Notes under the pieces: model-generated | What the model was told of the DNA's origin: nothing | The model's input: the letters and a program-made list of their open reading frames with translations, nothing else | The model's database searches: none | Part shown: positions 1 to 6,897 of the stretch, piece after piece | Layout of the letters: every line of letters begins with the position of its first letter | Position numbering within the stretch: the stretch's first letter is position 1 | Made by a program: the position numbers and the translations under genes | Assembly: GCF_030462475.1 (NCBI RefSeq) | Contig: NZ_JASMRZ010000042.1 | Coordinates: 1 to 44,276 of the forward strand | DNA length: 44,276 nucleotides | Direction of reading: 5' to 3' | Source of the DNA: Variovorax sp. CAN15 | GTDB taxonomy: Bacteria; Pseudomonadota; Gammaproteobacteria; Burkholderiales; Burkholderiaceae_C

Positions 1-64
1 CGGACGTCGCGGGTGAAAACCCCGTGAACCCGTGAGGTTGTCGCGGTCCGGTCGCGAAGGCGTC

Positions 65-1012
65 TCAGGCCACCTGCATCCGCCGCGCGAACCGCTCCTC
101 TCGGAAACGCTCCAGCACGAAGTCGATGAACACCCGCGTCTTCGGCAGCAGCTTCTTGCTGGGGTAGTAGAGCCACACCGCGCCGGCCTCCTGGTACCAC
201 TCGGGCAAGAGCCGCAGCAACTCGCCGCTGCGCAGCCCGCGCTCGACGAAAGGCATGGGCAGCATCGCCACGCCCAGCCCCATCAGCGCGGCATGCGCGA
301 TCGCCTCGGGGTCGTTGAAGATGGCGCGCGGCCGCGGCAGTTCGACGCTGACCTCGCCTTCGCCTCCCCCTTCGCCGGCTCGCGCCCGCACGCGCCGCAG
401 GGTCCAGCTGCGCACCCGGCCGGTGGGCGAGGAGCGGCGCATCAGCGTGTCGAGCGCCGCCAGATCCGACGGATGCCGCGGCGGCTTGCGCCCCTCCATG
501 TATGCGGGCGAGGCCACCGCCACCACGTGGATGCGCGCCAGCTCCCGCGTCACCAGCCCGGCCGGCAGCTCGATGCCGCCGCCGATGGCCGCGTCGAAGC
601 CTTCGCCCACCAGGTCGACCTGCTGGTTGTCGAAGTGCCAGTCGGGCACGATGGCCGGGTAGCGCGCGAGAAACCCGCCCATCATCGGCAGCACATGCTC
701 GCGCCCGAAGGCCTGCCCCATGCTGACCTTCAGCGTGCCCGAGGGCTGGCCGTCGTCGGTGTCGACGCCCGCCATCGCCTCGCGCAGCGTGGCCAGCGCC
801 CCGCCGATCTGCGCGAGGAAGCGCTCGCCGCCTTCGGTCAATTTCAGGCTGCGCGTGCTGCGCTGGAACAGCCGCAGGCCCAGCCGGGCCTCCAGCCGCG
901 CCACGTTCTTGCTGACGGCGGCCGGCGTCAGACCCAGGCGCCGGGCGGCCTCGGAGAAGCTGCCGCCCTCTGCGCTCTGCACGAAGGATTCGAGGTGATT
1001 GAGCGGCTCCAT
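65..1012 (-). CDS. LysR-family transcriptional regulator
   Basis: A 315-residue LysR-type regulator, probably controlling the divergent short-chain dehydrogenase. The N-terminus carries the family's winged HTH (residues about 5-60, including the FSEAARRLGLTPAAVSKNVA stretch), followed by a periplasmic-binding-like effector domain ending near the C-terminus. An in-frame ATG 30 bases further upstream (1042) is possible, but the ATG at 1012 begins the usual MEPLNHLESF family start, and the longer version would run through the dyad at 1034-1050. The effector is unknown. The divergent regulator/SDR arrangement is common in Burkholderiales. Confidence 0.93.
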   Translation of the reverse strand: MEPLNHLESFVQSAEGGSFSEAARRLGLTPAAVSKNVARLEARLGLRLFQRSTRSLKLTEGGERFLAQIGGALATLREAMAGVDTDDGQPSGTLKVSMGQAFGREHVLPMMGGFLARYPAIVPDWHFDNQQVDLVGEGFDAAIGGGIELPAGLVTRELARIHVVAVASPAYMEGRKPPRHPSDLAALDTLMRRSSPTGRVRSWTLRRVRARAGEGGGEGEVSVELPRPRAIFNDPEAIAHAALMGLGVAMLPMPFVERGLRSGELLRLLPEWYQEAGAVWLYYPSKKLLPKTRVFIDFVLERFREERFARRMQVA

Positions 1013-1033
1013 GGCTGCATTGTGGCGCTCATC

Positions 1034-1050
1034 TTCAACCATCGGTTGAA
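1034..1050. promoter_or_regulatory. Dyad in LysR/SDR divergent promoter
   Basis: A perfect inverted repeat TTCAACC-ATC-GGTTGAA lies between the divergent LysR and SDR genes. Its size and place fit a LysR-type operator. It sits about 20 bases upstream of the preferred LysR start and about 85 bases before the SDR start. Binding is inferred. Confidence 0.5.
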
Positions 1051-1134
1051 TCTGATTGATCGGATTGACGGCTACCGGAGAAGGAATGAAACGCCCAAAC
1101 TGAGGCCTTCCTCCACCACTCCACGGAAAAAATC

Positions 1135-1926
1135 ATGGCCTCCAATACTGTTTCCTCCTCCTCCTCCTCCTCTTCTTCTTCTTCTTCCCCCGTGCTCGCC
1201 GGCAAGGTCGCTTTCGTCACCGGCGGCTCGCGCGGCATCGGCGCGGCCATCGTGCGCCGCCTGGCGCGCGACGGCGCCGCCGTGGCCTTCAGCTACGCCG
1301 CCTCGGCCGCGCCGGCCGAGGAACTGGTGCGCAGCATCCAGTCCGAAGGCGGCCGCGCCCTCGCGCTGAAGATCGACAGCGCTGACGCCGCTGCCCTCAC
1401 CTCCGGCATCGACGAAGCGGCCCGCACCTTCGGCAGGATCGACATCCTCGTGAACAACGCCGGCGTGTTCCTCGGCGGCACCCTCGACGAGTTCTCGCTC
1501 GAAGACTTCGACAAGACGCTGGCCGTCAACGTGCGCGCCGTGTTCGTCGCTGCCAAGGCCGCCTCGCGCCACATGGGCGAGGGCGGCCGCATCATCAACA
1601 TCGGCAGCACGAACGCCGTGCGCATGCCCTGGCCCGGCGGCAGCGCCTACGCCATGAGCAAGTCGGCGCTGGTCGGCCTGGTGCAGGGCCTGTCGCGCGA
1701 CCTCGGCCCGCGCGGCATCACGGTCAACAACGTGCAGCCCGGCCCGGTCAACACCGACATGAACCCGGTCGACGGCCCCAACGCCGCCTCGATGCACGGC
1801 CTGATGGCGCTGGCCCGCCACGCGCGTCCGGAAGAAATCGCCGGCATGGTCGGCTACTTGGCCAGCCCCGAAGCCGGCTTCGTGACCGGCGCGAGCCTGA
1901 ACATCGACGGCGGCTTCGCGGCTTGA
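1135..1926 (+). CDS. SDR-family NAD(P)-dependent oxidoreductase with poly-serine leader
   Basis: A 263-residue classical short-chain dehydrogenase, a cytoplasmic Rossmann-fold oxidoreductase. It shows the TGGSRGIG cofactor motif (about residues 29-36), NNAG near residue 110, a catalytic Ser in the NIGS segment, the Y-x-x-x-K pair in SAYAMSKSAL, and the C-terminal NIDGGF ending. The substrate cannot be read from sequence. An N-terminal extension of 12 consecutive serines (residues 7-18) is encoded by TCC/TCT triplets and is not part of the fold. The gene diverges from the LysR gene, its likely regulator, and is followed immediately by an intergenic repeat. Confidence 0.93.
   Translation: MASNTVSSSSSSSSSSSSPVLAGKVAFVTGGSRGIGAAIVRRLARDGAAVAFSYAASAAPAEELVRSIQSEGGRALALKIDSADAAALTSGIDEAARTFGRIDILVNNAGVFLGGTLDEFSLEDFDKTLAVNVRAVFVAAKAASRHMGEGGRIINIGSTNAVRMPWPGGSAYAMSKSALVGLVQGLSRDLGPRGITVNNVQPGPVNTDMNPVDGPNAASMHGLMALARHARPEEIAGMVGYLASPEAGFVTGASLNIDGGFAA
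1153..1188 (+). repeat. In-frame TCC/TCT triplet repeat (12 Ser codons)
   Basis: Six TCC codons, five TCT codons and one TCC codon in a row encode 12 serines at the N-terminus of the SDR. Length changes by slippage would keep the reading frame. Confidence 0.9.
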
Positions 1927-1930
1927 CTTG

Positions 1931-2030
1931 GTTCGCCCCCAGGCTGCGCGCACTTCGTTTCGCTTCGCCAACCCCCTCCGGGGGCAACACCTGCGGCCCG
2001 GCAAAGCCGGTTCCGCGGTGTTTCTGGAAT
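1931..2030 (-). repeat. Structured intergenic repeat, copy 1
   Basis: A roughly 100-base element shared with 23474-23574 and 30381-30476, here inverted relative to those two. It begins 4 bases after the SDR stop codon. It contains a C5/G5 hairpin at about 1971-1985 and a longer stem-loop (about 1986-2022) with a CCGGC/GCCGG core. It may act as a 3' end or terminator structure. Confidence 0.85.
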
Positions 2031-2052
2031 GGGACGTGCCTTGCTCGTGAGG

Positions 2053-2478
2053 TTAGAGGCCGCCGCGCTGCACGGCCTCGATGAGCTTGTCGAGCGTGGC
2101 ATCGAGCCGCGCCAGCTCGCCGGCGTCGATGCCGGCGAACAGCATCACCTCGCGTTCGCGGCCGAGCGCGCCCACCGTTTCGTGCAGCGCCTTGCCTGCG
2201 GCGGTGAGGTAGAGCCGGCTGCTGCGCCCGTCGGTCGGGTCATCGTGGCGCTGTACGCGCCTGTGGCGCCGCAGGCCGGCCAGCGCGCGGCTCACCGCCA
2301 TCTTGTCGAGGCCGGTCTGGTCGGCCACCTGCCGCGCGTTGAGCCCCGGCTGGGTGGCGAGCACCGCCATCGCGCGCCACTCGTTGAGCGTGAGCCGGTG
2401 CTCGCGGCCCACGCGCTCATGGAAAGGCCGCGCCGTGAGATTCACGACCCGCACCAGCTTGAAGAAGAGCGGGTCCAT
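2053..2478 (-). CDS. MarR-family transcriptional regulator
   Basis: A 141-residue winged-helix regulator. It has the MarR layout: a dimerisation helix, then an HTH around residues 45-85 (LNARQVADQTGLDKMAVSRA) and a wing with the DPTDGRS segment (family D-x-R motif). It lies 14 bases downstream of the E1 beta stop on the same strand, so it is probably cotranscribed with the E1 alpha/beta pair and may control that operon, perhaps together with the dehydrogenase's substrate. The ligand is unknown. Confidence 0.9.
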   Translation of the reverse strand: MDPLFFKLVRVVNLTARPFHERVGREHRLTLNEWRAMAVLATQPGLNARQVADQTGLDKMAVSRALAGLRRHRRVQRHDDPTDGRSSRLYLTAAGKALHETVGALGREREVMLFAGIDAGELARLDATLDKLIEAVQRGGL

Positions 2479-2492
2479 GGCCGGTCTTCACT

Positions 2493-3461
2493 TCAGCCGG
2501 CGAGCCTTTTCGCCGCGGCCACGATGGCTTCGGTGCCGACGCGCGACTGCGCCTCCAGCACCGGCGCGTAGCCGACCGGAATGCGCGGCGCGCCCAGCCG
2601 CGCCACGCGGCAGCCCGTGGCCTCCGCCGCGCTGGCCGCGATCTCCGCGCCGAAGCCCGCCGCCTGCACCGCCTCGTGCACCACCAGCAGCCGGCCGGTG
2701 CGCGCGCAGGACGACAGCACCGTCTCGCGGTCCCACGGCCACAGCGTGCGCAGGTCGATGAGGTCGACAGCGATGCCTTCGTCAGCCAGCGCATCGCAGG
2801 CCGCCGCGCAGGCCTGCATCTGCCGGCTCCAGCTCACCAGCGTGAGCGCGTTGCCCTCGCGCACCCGCGCGGCCTTGCCCAGCGGCACCGCAACGCTTTC
2901 GTCGACCTCGCCGCGCACGCCCCACAGCGTCTTGTGCTCGATGTAGACCACCGGGTCGCCGCACTGCAGCGCGGAGCGCAGCAGGCCGTGGTTGTCCTGC
3001 GGCGTCGAGGGGCACACCACCACCACGCCCGGCAGGTGCGCGAACCAGGCTTCGAGCGACTGCGAGTGCTGCGCCGCCGAGGCGTCCCAGATGCCGCCGG
3101 GCATGCGCGCCACCAGCGGCACGCGGCCCTGGCCGCCGAACATGAAGCGGTTCTTCGCGGCCTGGTTCACCAGTTCGTCCATGCCGCACAGCGCGAAGTC
3201 GACCACGCGCATCTCGACCACCGGCCGCAGCCCCGCCAGCGCCATGCCCACGCCGGCGCCCATGATCGCGGCTTCGCTGATCGGCGTGTCGATCACGCGC
3301 CCGGCGCCGAAGTGTTGCTGCAGCCCCTTGTACTGGCCGAAGATGCCGCCGCGGCCCACGTCCTCGCCGAGCACGACCACGCGCGGGTCGGCCTCCATCT
3401 CGCGCCGCAGCGCGAGCAGTGCGGCTTCGGAATAGCTCAGGTCCTGCTTCGTCAATGCCAT
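2493..3461 (-). CDS. 2-oxoacid (acetoin-type) dehydrogenase E1 component, beta subunit
   Basis: A 322-residue transketolase-like E1 beta subunit that pairs with the alpha subunit to bind thiamine diphosphate and decarboxylate a 2-oxoacid, or to cleave acetoin. It starts with MALTKQDLSYSEA and shows the GEDVGRGGIFGQYKGL segment (about 32-47) and the TPISEAAIMGAGVGMALAG pyrimidine-binding region with its conserved Glu, then a transketolase C-terminal domain. Its start lies 10 bases inside the alpha gene. The same frame is open far upstream, but the ATG at 3461 matches the family start. No E2 or E3 gene is in the window. Confidence 0.93.
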   Translation of the reverse strand: MALTKQDLSYSEAALLALRREMEADPRVVVLGEDVGRGGIFGQYKGLQQHFGAGRVIDTPISEAAIMGAGVGMALAGLRPVVEMRVVDFALCGMDELVNQAAKNRFMFGGQGRVPLVARMPGGIWDASAAQHSQSLEAWFAHLPGVVVVCPSTPQDNHGLLRSALQCGDPVVYIEHKTLWGVRGEVDESVAVPLGKAARVREGNALTLVSWSRQMQACAAACDALADEGIAVDLIDLRTLWPWDRETVLSSCARTGRLLVVHEAVQAAGFGAEIAASAAEATGCRVARLGAPRIPVGYAPVLEAQSRVGTEAIVAAAKRLAG

Positions 3462-4468
3462 TGGCCGGCTCCGGTGGTCTGCACGTCGGTGAAGGCGGCG
3501 CTGGCGTCGGGCCAGGGCGCGGCATCGGCGACGGCCAGCGCGGTGTCGACCTCGTCGCGCGCGGCGTTCTCGATGGCGTCCAGCGTGGCGGCGGCGACGC
3601 CCGTCGAAAGAAGATGCCCGCGCGCTCGCGCGATCGGGTCTGTTTCCAGCGCCGCAGCCAGTTCGGCCGGGTCGCGGTAGGCCGCGAGGTCGACAGATAC
3701 GTGCCCCTTCACGCGGTAGGTCAGCGCATGCAGCAGGCGCGGGCCGCTGCCGGCGCGCACTTCGCTCACCAGCCGCGCGGCGGTTTCGTGCACCGCGAAC
3801 ACGTCGTTGCCGTCGACCTGCGTGGCGGCGATGCCGAGCGATTCGGCACGCGCCGAGGCGCCGTCGCCGGCCGTCATCGGCCCGCTCGCGGTGGTCGCGC
3901 TCCAGCGGTTGTCTTCGCAGACGAAGAGCACCGGCAGGTCGTACACGCGCGCCCAGTTCAGCGCTTCGAGAAACGGCCCGCGGTTGATGGCGCCGTCGCC
4001 GAAGAAGCAGACCGTGATGCCGTCGCCCTTGCCGAGCAGCTTCTGCGCATGCGCCGCGCCCACGGCAATCGGCAGCCCTGCCGCCACCACGCCGTTGGCG
4101 CCCAGCATGCCGACCGAGAAGTCCGCGATGTGCATCGAGCCGCCCTTGCCGCCGTTGAAGCCGGTGGCCTTGCCGAACAGTTCGCACATCATCCGCGTGA
4201 GGTCGGCGCCCTTGGCCAGCGTGTGGCCGTGGCCGCGATGGGTGGAGGTGAGGTAGTCGCTGGCGCGCAGGTGGGCGCACACGCCGGCCGGCACCGCCTC
4301 CTGGCCGGTGGAAAGGTGCAGCGGCCCGCGCACCTTGGCGGCGCCCGCGGCCTGCTGGCCGTAGGCGCTCACGCCCCCCTGGCTGGCCGCCTCGGCGGCG
4401 TTCTCGAAAGCGCGGATGCGCACCATGACGCGATACAGCGCCTGCGCATCTGATGTGCTCGGGTCCAT
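3452..4468 (-). CDS. Thiamine-dependent dehydrogenase E1 component, alpha subunit (AcoA-like)
   Basis: A 338-residue E1 alpha subunit of the acetoin/branched-chain 2-oxoacid type. The thiamine-diphosphate signature runs from GDG at 157-159 to Asn187. The segments THRGHGHTLAKG and FGKATGFNGGKGGSMH (about 76-113) closely resemble acetoin:DCPIP oxidoreductase alpha. Either acetoin or a 2-oxoacid could be the substrate. The start has a GGAGA ribosome site about 5 bases upstream. The 3' end overlaps the beta gene by 10 bases. It diverges from the ParD-like/aminopeptidase pair across a 149-base promoter region. Confidence 0.93.
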   Translation of the reverse strand: MDPSTSDAQALYRVMVRIRAFENAAEAASQGGVSAYGQQAAGAAKVRGPLHLSTGQEAVPAGVCAHLRASDYLTSTHRGHGHTLAKGADLTRMMCELFGKATGFNGGKGGSMHIADFSVGMLGANGVVAAGLPIAVGAAHAQKLLGKGDGITVCFFGDGAINRGPFLEALNWARVYDLPVLFVCEDNRWSATTASGPMTAGDGASARAESLGIAATQVDGNDVFAVHETAARLVSEVRAGSGPRLLHALTYRVKGHVSVDLAAYRDPAELAAALETDPIARARGHLLSTGVAAATLDAIENAARDEVDTALAVADAAPWPDASAAFTDVQTTGAGQWH

Positions 4469-4589
4469 CTTGTCTCCAACGCGCTCGAGGTGGGCGCTTC
4501 GAGAAAAATCGTATCAAACGAGATCGAATCGCTGCACCGGGCTTACCCCGCCGTCGCGTTGAAACACATCGGCTGATTTGATATGATTT

Positions 4590-4606
4590 ATATACGTTTC
4601 GTATAT
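4590..4606. promoter_or_regulatory. Palindrome upstream of ParD-like gene
   Basis: A perfect dyad ATATACG-TTT-CGTATAT ends 11 bases before the ParD-like start codon, inside an AT-rich stretch that stands out in this GC-rich window. The position overlaps the expected core promoter, as for an autoregulatory antitoxin operator. Binding by the ParD-like protein is inferred. Confidence 0.55.
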
Positions 4607-4617
4607 TCGAGAGAGCC

Positions 4618-4905
4618 ATGGGCATCGTCAAGATTTCAGACCTCATGCATGAGAACCTGCGCGTCGCGGGCAATGCACTGAGCCGTTCCATCAATGCACA
4701 GGCCGAGCACTGGATGCGCATCGGCATGCTGGCCGAGCTGCACCCCGAGCTCGATCACCGCGAGATCTGCCAACTCCTCATTCGCGCCGAGCAGGCCGGC
4801 GGCTTCGACCTGGCCACCGTCTCCACCCTGCTGGAACCGCCACCGCCCGCGCCCGCGCCAGCGCCTGCTCCGGCCGCCCGCAAGCCGGCCGGAGCGCGCG
4901 CATGA
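4618..4905 (+). CDS. ParD-like family protein
   Basis: A 95-residue protein resembling the ParD-like antitoxin family (short ribbon-helix-helix-type DNA binders). The first 65 residues hold the recognisable MGIVKISDLMHENLR and SRSINAQAEHWMRIGMLAEL segments. The tail is a low-complexity Pro/Ala run (PPPPAPAPAPAPA), probably disordered. There is no ParE toxin; instead the stop overlaps the start of a methionine aminopeptidase by ATGA, so translation is likely coupled. Genes of this family are often seen beside an aminopeptidase, but I know of no settled function for the pair. Confidence 0.85.
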   Translation: MGIVKISDLMHENLRVAGNALSRSINAQAEHWMRIGMLAELHPELDHREICQLLIRAEQAGGFDLATVSTLLEPPPPAPAPAPAPAARKPAGARA

Positions 4906-5699
4906 GGGCCACAGCCGCTCCGCTCAAGTCGCCCGACGAAATCGCGATGTCGCGCGCCGCGGGCCGGCTCGCCGCCGAGGTGCTGGCGATGATCGGCGAG
5001 CACGTGAAGCCCGGCGTCACCACCGAGGAGCTCGACCGCATCTGCCACGACCACATCGTCGATGTGCAGGGCGTGGTGCCCGCCAACGTCGGCTACCAGG
5101 GCTACACCAAGACGGTGTGCACCTCGGTCAACCATGTGGTCTGCCACGGCGTGCCGTCGGCGCAGAAGGTGCTGAAGAAGGGCGACATCATCAACATCGA
5201 CGTGGCCGTCAACAAGGACGGCTGGTTCGGCGACTGCAGCCGCATGTACTTCGTCGGCGAGCCCAGCCCGCTGGCGCGGCGCCTGGTGGACACCACCTAC
5301 GAGGCGATGCGCGCCGGCATCCTGCAGGTGCGCCCCGGCGCCACGCTGGGCGACGTGGGCCATGCGATCCAGAGCGTCGCGCACCGCGAGCGCTTCAGCG
5401 TCGTGCGCGAGTACTGCGGCCACGGCATCGGCCGGATCTACCACGACGATCCGCAGGTGCTGCACTACGGCCAGCCCGGCCAGGGCCTGCGGCTGGAGGC
5501 CGGCATGGTCTTCACCATCGAGCCGATGATCAACGCCGGCCGGCGCGAGACCCGCGAGCTGCCCGACGGCTGGACGGTGGTCACGCGCGACCATTCGCTG
5601 TCGGCGCAGTGGGAGCACATGGTCGCGGTCACGGAAGACGGCTTCGAGGTGCTGACGCCCTGGCCCGAAGGCACGGGGCGCTATCCGGCGATCGGCTGA
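4902..5699 (+). CDS. map: Type I methionyl aminopeptidase
   Basis: A 265-residue cytoplasmic metallo-aminopeptidase that removes the initiator Met from nascent proteins; E. coli Map is 264 residues. The five metal ligands are visible: Asp in INIDVAVNKDG, Asp in GDCSRMY, His in GHGIGRIYH, Glu in FTIEPMI and Glu in QWEHMVAV. It has no zinc-finger or SH3 extension, as expected for type I. The start overlaps the ParD-like stop (ATGA). It is not beside rpsB/tsf, where the housekeeping map gene usually sits, so it may be a second, accessory copy. Confidence 0.93.
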   Translation: MRATAAPLKSPDEIAMSRAAGRLAAEVLAMIGEHVKPGVTTEELDRICHDHIVDVQGVVPANVGYQGYTKTVCTSVNHVVCHGVPSAQKVLKKGDIINIDVAVNKDGWFGDCSRMYFVGEPSPLARRLVDTTYEAMRAGILQVRPGATLGDVGHAIQSVAHRERFSVVREYCGHGIGRIYHDDPQVLHYGQPGQGLRLEAGMVFTIEPMINAGRRETRELPDGWTVVTRDHSLSAQWEHMVAVTEDGFEVLTPWPEGTGRYPAIG

Positions 5700-5777
5700 G
5701 GCGGCGCATCCGGGTCGCCCGCGCTACCCTGCGGACAGGGAATTCCCGCCGCCGATGGCCTGGAAAATGCTTGAGAA

Positions 5778-5829
5778 TTTGTGCACCTTCGAGGGACATC
5801 TCCCTCGCGCAACCCCTCCCAGGCACAAA
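5778..5829. promoter_or_regulatory. Nested inverted repeats in AraC-gene leader
   Basis: An outer repeat TTTGTGC (5778-5784) / GCACAAA (5823-5829) encloses an inner repeat CGAGGGA-CATC-TCCCTCG (5790-5807). The outer arm ends 4 bases before the ATG at 5834, which has only a weak Shine-Dalgarno. It could be a translational control hairpin or an operator. Confidence 0.45.
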
Positions 5830-5833
5830 ACTC

Positions 5834-6727
5834 ATGCAACCGCTGCGCCACCTGAACGACATGGAAGACCTGTGGGGCATGCGCAGCGCAGGCGCCCTCA
5901 TCGACCTGCCGTCCACCGGCGTGTCGGTGCTGCGGTGGACGCGCACGACCGGCGGCCCCTTCGAATTCAACGTCGCCACATCGCCCGACTTCATGCTGTT
6001 CTCGATGGTGCTGCTGCCCATGGAGGCCTGCTCGCGCGTGGACGACTCCGTGATCTGGGACGGCCCCATCCGCGGCGGCAGCGTGCGGCTCATCGATTCG
6101 CGCAGCATCGAGCAAACCGGCTTCGAGTCTCCGAGCCCGTTCGACCTGCTGCACATCCATTTCTCGCTTGATGACCTGCGCCTGGCCGCGCGCCGCTTCG
6201 GCGTGGACTTCGAAGACTTCCAGCCGAACGACGGCCCGCTGTACCGCGACGACAGCATCGGCCGGCAGCTGGGCGCGCAGTTCGTCGCGGCGCTCGATGC
6301 GGATGGCCCGGCAGGCCGCATGTATGCCGACGGCATCGCGCAGTCGCTGGTGGCGCACCTGCTGCACAACTACGGCCGCGTGACGCGCCCAGTGCAGTCC
6401 GCCGGCCCCGACGGCCTGCAGGCCGCGTTCGAGCACGTGGAGCGCCACCCGCATGAAACGCTCAGCGTGGCCCGGCTCGCGCGGCTGGCCGACATGAGCG
6501 AATTCCATTTCGCGCGCCGCTTCAAGCAGCGCTACGGCCTCACGCCGCACGCGCACCTGGTGGCGGCGCGGCTGCGGCTGGCAAAGGCCGACCTGGCCTT
6601 CTCCGACAAGAACATCCTGCAGATCGCCATGGACTGCGGCTTCTCCGACTCCAGCCACCTCGCGCGCCAGTTCCGCAAGGTGGAGGGCGTGACGCCGCAG
6701 CGCTACCGGCAGGCGCTGCAGCAGTAG
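5834..6727 (+). CDS. AraC-family transcriptional regulator
   Basis: A 297-residue regulator with an N-terminal cupin-like AraC-binding domain (first 190 residues or so) and a C-terminal double HTH. The second HTH shows ILQIAMDCGFSDSSHLARQF followed by the family ending VTPQRYRQ. The ATG at 5834 is chosen because it directly precedes the conserved region; the frame is open further upstream, overlapping the aminopeptidase gene in another frame. It is on the same strand and 170 bases before the amidohydrolase/ABC operon, and is the likely regulator of that operon. Confidence 0.9.
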   Translation: MQPLRHLNDMEDLWGMRSAGALIDLPSTGVSVLRWTRTTGGPFEFNVATSPDFMLFSMVLLPMEACSRVDDSVIWDGPIRGGSVRLIDSRSIEQTGFESPSPFDLLHIHFSLDDLRLAARRFGVDFEDFQPNDGPLYRDDSIGRQLGAQFVAALDADGPAGRMYADGIAQSLVAHLLHNYGRVTRPVQSAGPDGLQAAFEHVERHPHETLSVARLARLADMSEFHFARRFKQRYGLTPHAHLVAARLRLAKADLAFSDKNILQIAMDCGFSDSSHLARQFRKVEGVTPQRYRQALQQ

Positions 6728-6747
6728 CCCGCAGCAGCCGCACCCGG

Positions 6748-6783
6748 CGGCACACCCAGCGGCACACCCAGCGGCACGCCCGG
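6748..6783. repeat. Three 12-base tandem repeats
   Basis: CGGCACACCCAG occurs twice exactly, followed by a third, degenerate copy, between the AraC gene and the amidohydrolase gene. A short ACAGCA/TGCTGT dyad (6788-6805) follows. Direct repeats of this size fit AraC-type binding sites; a function is inferred from position only. Confidence 0.6.
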
Positions 6784-6897
6784 CCACACAGCAAGAACAT
6801 GCTGTCCGCCGAGCAGGATTGAGCGAGACGGCATACCCCCTCGCTCGAAAGAATCGACCTCGCCATCCGGCAGTCCGGATGTTTCGAGGAGATTCGA

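Noticed and set aside
2493..4727. A 744-codon minus-strand frame as an E1 fusion
   Set aside because: The upstream part is a shifted reading of the E1 alpha gene. The beta subunit has a normal ATG at 3461, and alpha is complete in another frame.
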